From Ichthyophthirius multifiliis (taxonomy: Eukaryota; Ciliophora; Oligohymenophorea; Hymenostomatida), in assembly GCF_000220395.1 (NCBI RefSeq), contig NW_004086243.1, positions 1 to 41,724 on the forward strand: a DNA stretch of 41,724 bases, written 5' to 3'. A program made the translations under genes and the position numbers. Of this stretch, positions 37,381 through 41,724 are shown piece after piece. Position 1 is the stretch's first letter. Each line of letters opens with the position of its first letter. The notes under the pieces were generated by a model, which worked only from the letters and a program-made list of their open reading frames with translations, was not told the origin of the DNA and ran no database searches.

Positions 37381-37874
37381 TCAATTTTATTAATTTTTAA
37401 GTAATTTTAATTAATCTAATAAAATTTCAAATAAGAATTAATTTTCATCTTCTTCTAAAATATTTTCATTAATATTTAATTCCTTTAAAATTTAATAATA
37501 TTGCTTTATTTTTTATATTTCAACTAAATAATCTTTTATTTGATACTTTTCATTTAATTTTTCGAATTCTTTCTTTATTGTTTTTATTTTAATTTTGTAT
37601 ATAATATATATTATTTATAAAAAAAATACTTTTAATTGTTTTTCTAATTATATATATATTTATTTCATTATATTTTTAAATAGAGCACAATTATATCTTG
37701 TAATTTTATTTATTGGGAAAAATTCTTATATAGTATAAACTTCAAAATTAGAAAGGCAGTTTTCTATTGCAAGTTTTTCAATTTATTAGAATGTTGTGTA
37801 GTAAATTAATTAATGTTCTTCATAATTTTTTGGTTTTTCATTTTTTTTATATTTTCTTACAGGTCAGATTGCAT
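37381..37874 (-). CDS. Small coiled-coil protein, possible Nnf1/PMF1-like kinetochore subunit
   Basis: 145 residues in two exons with a 57-nt GT-AG intron, starting MQSDLQENIKK at 37874 and stopping at TGA 37381-37383. The layout is helix, then EFFPINKITRYN, then LEKQLKKEFEKLNEKYQIKD, then DYLVEIQKIKQYY. This order recalls the Nnf1/PMF1 family of the Mis12 kinetochore complex: an N-terminal helix, an FP turn, and a conserved EFE segment followed by a coiled coil. The match is from memory of the family pattern and not tested. One A is missing from an 8-A coding run (plus-strand T-run 37841-37848); with it the length is exactly 146 codons. If not Nnf1-like, it is simply a small helical protein. 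Confidence 0.6.
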
Positions 37875-38595
37875 TTATATTTATAATAATATATTAAAAT
37901 TTAAATTTAAAAATATTAATATATTAATCATAATTGAATTAAATTAAATAAAAAAAAATTAATATTTATATATAAATATAAATTTATATATATTTATATT
38001 TATATATATATATATATATCTAAATATGTTTCTATTTAAAATTTTAAATATAAAATTTTAATTATTTTTTTTTATATTTTTTAATTATAAAATATATAAA
38101 ATAAAATTAAAATATAAATTAATAATATTAATTTTTATATTAAATAAAAACATTTTATAATAGTAAGAAAAGATATATCGTATATATTAAAATATTTATA
38201 ATAATATGAAATATATATAAAAAAAAATATTAAATAATTAAATTAAATAAAGTATATAAAAAAATTAATTAATTTCTAAATATTTATAATATTTGAAAAT
38301 TTTTTTTTATTAAAATAAAATGATTTTATTTAATTAATAAATATATTAAATACATTGAAATAATATATATATTTATATATAAAAAAATCTAAAATACTTA
38401 TTTTAACAATAAAAAAAAAATATTAAAAAAATAAGTTATTATGTATGTTAGTAAAATATTTATAAATAATATACATATATATATTCATATATATATATTA
38501 TATATATATATATATATTTACTTATAAATCTTTATATTTTAAAGAATCTTTTTAAAAATATATATAATCATTAATTTTTAATTTTTAAACATTTA
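37875..38595. other. Intergenic AT-rich region
   Basis: About 0.7 kb between divergent genes with TA runs near 38000-38020 and 38495-38518. Promoters must lie here; no motif is recognisable. Confidence 0.6.
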
Positions 38596-40256
38596 ATGGA
38601 TATTATTGAATTATATTTTGGTTCATTAACCTAAAAAATATATTTAAAAAAAGCAAAAACAAAATATTACTAATATAAACAAGGTGATATAATTTAAAAC
38701 ATAAATTCCTAATCTATTCTAAATTGTCTTTAATATACATAACCTTTTTCTTATTTAGGACCCGAATATAAAGACTTAATACTTCCTTGTGTTCCTGCTA
38801 CCGATTTGTATATATAAATAAACGAATTTTAACTTCCAGAAAATAATGATTTTTGTATAAAATTTGATCCAAAAAAATAAATTAATAAGAATAAGTAGAA
38901 TTTATTGAAGGATTTTAAAGTGGAAAACGGTCATGTATAATAAAAAAGATGATAAATATTACAGATTAAAAGGCTGTGGAAATGAAAATGAAGGTTTTGT
39001 ATTAAAGAATGGCTCTATAGATAATCAAATAGAAATAAAGGGATGTTAGTTTAATAATACTGTTAAACGAGAATTATATATGTCCGGAAAAATATAGGAA
39101 ATTTTAGAATTAGAATAGATTTAAATAGGAAATAAACCTATAGGATTTTATTTATATGAAGGTGAAGAAAATAACACATGTTCCTATATTAGAAAATATT
39201 GTGGTATGTATTAAACTTTTGGAGAAAAAAGATTAAGTACTCATTTATTTTAAGTAATAGAAAAAAAAATAAAAAAAAATAAAATAAAAAAAATAGGGAA
39301 TAAATATACTTTTAATTGGTTTATTAAAATAAATATAAAATATTCCAAAAAATACCAATTTAGAAGATATATATAAACTATTTACTCCAGAAAGATTTCT
39401 AGAAAATAAAAAAGACGAAATATGGGAAATTTAAGAAAATTTCTAAGAATTTCTTGATGTAGTTTAAAATGAAATTCTTCTCCAAAATGAGACTTTTTCT
39501 TAATAAAAAGAAAAATTATTTGTAAACTTTTATCAATTTTACCATTCTAAATTAAAAGAAGAAAACTTCGAACATAAAACACAAAAATTTGATTTCGAAA
39601 AAATATTCTAAGACAATAAAATACCTTAAATATATTCAAAAATCTATCAAAATATTACCTAAAATCTAAAAGACCTATCTTTTTAGTAAATAATATACAA
39701 GATATCCCTCATATACTCCAAAATAGGTTACGAAATTGGCAAAATAATACGTATTTTTTACCAGAATGGCATAAATTGGGGCTATTTCTCAGATCATGAT
39801 AAAAATAATTTTCATTGTAATTTCCATCCAAACAATTTCATAATATTACCTAAAGGAAATTCGAATTTAATAGCCCCATTAGACTTTGACATGTCTTTTT
39901 TCTCCTAAGAATTTATCAATACAAATCCTTAAGAAATTTCCTACGGAAAAAAAGATGAAAAACTATTCAATAAATATATGGAATTAGGCCGACAAAGTCT
40001 AGAATTGGCTCTATATGGTTTAGAAATTATGAATAATTTCCAATTAGAAAATTTAAAAGGAATTACACAAGAAAATACTTAAGTTTAGAAATCTTTTTAA
40101 ATCTTCCTATAGGGTTTTAGAGATAGTTTGAGAATTTACTATATGAGAGGATTCGAATAAAGAAATTTCGGAATTTTATTTGATTTTTAGAATGATTAGG
40201 TTTTACATGAAATTATATAGGCAGGATTAATTTTTAGCTGTGATGAGGTTTGTTGA
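38596..40256 (+). CDS. Large unrecognised protein with kinase-like HxNxHPNN...DFD motifs
   Basis: 539 residues in two exons (intron 39254-39296), starting MDIIELYFGSLTQK. The N-terminal half has a compact, well-conserved-looking block: GKRSCIIKKDDKYYRLKGCG, then IEIKGCQFNNTVKREL. The C-terminal half contains GINWGYFSDHDKNNFHCNFH followed by PNNFIIL and, ~15 residues later, APLDFDMSFF. An H.N.HPNN motif followed by a hydrophobic-DFD motif is the arrangement of aminoglycoside-phosphotransferase/protein-kinase-like folds (catalytic HxDxxxxN, then metal-binding Asp); here the first Asp is replaced by Asn. A pseudoenzyme or an atypical phosphotransferase are both possible. Two A-runs (38871-38877 and 38942-38947) are one base short; with both restored the coding length is exactly 540 codons. 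I could not name the family. Confidence 0.75.
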
Positions 40257-41525
40257 ATATTTTTTTTTTTTAATGAAAAATTAATTTTTTTTTAATATTT
40301 CATATTTTTATATATTCTTAATTTGTATTTTTTTTATATTATATATAAAATTAAATATATTAATATTATTAAAAAAAATATCTATAAAAGGAAATAAAAA
40401 AATATTAAAATATAAATAATATCACTTATTTATTAAATAAAATTATTAATAATTATATATATTTTATTTAATTTAATATTTTTTTATTAAATATTTATAT
40501 TTATCTTAATAAATAATAGATATAAATAATATATCAATATTTTTTATTTTTTATATGACTTAATAAAATATTAAAGTATATATATTTTTATTTTTTTAAA
40601 AAAAAATATAATATTAATATTATAATGTAAAATAGAAAATAGAAAATTAAATTTAATTGAATATTAATATAAAAAAAAAGGAAAATATAAGAATAAATTA
40701 TTTAAATTATAAGATACAAAAAATATTTTTATTTTATATAATAATTTAAAAAAAATATTATAATAAAAATTAAAATAAAATAGATATATATTTTAATGAA
40801 TTACAATAATATTAAAATATTTATATATTATATATGTGAATATTATTTAAAATTATAATAATTTTTATTATAATTATATATAATTTGTGTATTTATTATT
40901 AAAATAATTAATTTTTATTTAAATTTAAATAATTAAAAAAAAAAAAAAAACTATATATTTTAAAAATAATAATATAAATATTATTAATTTTTTTTATATA
41001 TAATTATAGTTATTAAATTTAATAATTTTATATATTATTTTTATTATTAAGTAATTTATTTTTAATAAATGTTTCATAAAAAAATTACATAAAATTTAAT
41101 TTATTTTTTTAAATATAAGATAAATTAATGTGATTATTAAAAATAGTTTTAAGCAATGTTTTTTTTTTTTGTAAAATTATATTTATTCTTAATTTTTTAA
41201 AATGAGAGAGATTTTATTAAAAGAACGAAGCATTATTTTAATTTTTTTAATAAAAACAAATTTTATTATTATTAAAACAAATTTTATTATTATTAAAAAT
41301 AACAATTTTTATATAAATAATTTATTATCAATTATTAAATTATTAATTTTATTATTTCATGATTATAAATCATTTTTAATGATTAAAATTACAAATATAT
41401 ATATTAATTATTTCTTTATAATTATTTATTTTTAATTCTTAATTGCAAATGATTACTATAAAATTTTATTATTTCTTTTTTATTTATTATATAATAAAAA
41501 TTTTAAAAAATATTTTATTTTTTAC
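40257..41525. other. Intergenic AT-rich region
   Basis: About 1.3 kb between convergent genes. It includes a 14-bp near-duplicate at 41256-41300 (AAAACAAATTTTATTATTATT-type unit, twice) inside a weak hydrophobic frame that I do not accept as a gene. Confidence 0.6.
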
Positions 41526-41663
41526 TCATTTATAATCATTTCCATTTTCCATATCAAAAGAAAACATTTATCTTTAAATTAAATTAAAAGCATTATTATT
41601 TTGAGTACTATTTCCTTTTATAACTAATTATCTAAATTTACTATTTTCAGGGCAATCAGAATC
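41526..41663 (-). CDS. Last exon of a minus-strand gene truncated by the window edge
   Basis: A 45-residue frame reading DSDCPENSKFRQLVIKGNST and ending at TGA 41526-41528. It begins right after an AG acceptor (41664-41665) and is phase 0. Base composition is clearly richer in G and C than the flanks, which in this window marks coding sequence. The rest of the gene lies beyond 41724. The fragment is too short to identify. Confidence 0.55.
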
Positions 41664-41682
41664 CTAATATTAAAAAAATATA

Positions 41683-41685
<3 letters not shown>

Positions 41686-41724
<39 letters not shown>
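41686..41724. repeat. (TA)n at the window end
   Basis: A TA tract of about 18 units running to the last base, inside the intron of the truncated gene. The window also starts in a TA tract (9-40). Both ends in TA repeats suggest contig breaks at unassemblable repeats. Confidence 0.7.

Noticed and set aside
41202-41435. Plus-strand Ile/Asn-rich frame of 77 codons with a short internal repeat
   Set aside because: Composition matches random A/T sequence; under the ciliate code it runs on into the antisense of the terminal minus-strand exon.
1-41724. tRNA, rRNA, CRISPR, transposon or virus-like elements
   Set aside because: I looked for tRNA arm motifs, direct-repeat arrays, terminal inverted repeats and reverse-transcriptase or transposase motifs in both strands under the ciliate code and saw none.

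Overview
This window looks like macronuclear DNA of an oligohymenophorean ciliate, most simply an Ichthyophthirius-like or Tetrahymena-like species. It is extremely AT-rich, by eye about 85 %. TAA and TAG occur throughout every conserved reading frame where glutamine is acceptable, and genes end only at TGA. Introns are short, mostly 40-135 nt, AT-rich and GT-AG. Standard-code translation shows almost nothing here; all models below use TAA and TAG as Gln and TGA as the only stop. The species guess rests on composition, code and intron style, not on a database match.

Layout. 93-7320 (-): a 2.2 kb-codon gene with many RCC1 repeats, a poly-Asn tract and a long C-terminal region. It is divergent, 64 bp away, from a small membrane-protein gene (7385-7960, +). 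8319-10653 (-): B-box / coiled-coil / WD40 protein. 12259-13041 (+): a 260-residue multi-span membrane protein. 13278-17717 (+): a second RCC1-repeat gene with a long Asn/Lys/Gln-rich tail. 18606-20725 (-): Asn-rich protein. 20821-22948 (-): coiled coil fused to a P-loop GTPase-like domain. 24108-24944 (+): HIT-family (Fhit-like) hydrolase with a GC-AG intron. 25143-26718 (-): PX-BAR sorting nexin. 27946-29514 (-): coiled-coil protein with a poly-Gln tract. 29887-30525 (-): Rab-like GTPase. 31757-32937 (+): ER-type DnaJ. 33895-35376 (-): casein kinase 1. 37381-37874 (-): possible Nnf1/PMF1-type kinetochore protein. 38596-40256 (+): large unrecognised protein with a kinase-like HxNxHPNN...DFD motif pair. 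41526 to beyond the edge (-): last exon of another gene.

The genes do not form a pathway or operon; they are ordinary single eukaryotic genes. Several fit membrane traffic (Rab, PX-BAR protein, possibly the coiled-coil GTPase) and two are RCC1 proteins. Gaps of 0.2-2 kb hold only AT-rich sequence and TA microsatellites.

Two cross-cutting observations matter. First, several otherwise convincing genes need one extra A or T in an A/T homopolymer to keep frame. In each clear case the run is one base short, never long, which points to assembly undercalls rather than pseudogenes. Second, because both TAA and TAG are sense codons, (TAA)n repeats are open in every frame, and the window shows the same repeat used as poly-Asn in two genes and as poly-Gln in another. 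I found no CRISPR array, tRNA, rRNA, transposon, virus-like element or telomeric repeat.
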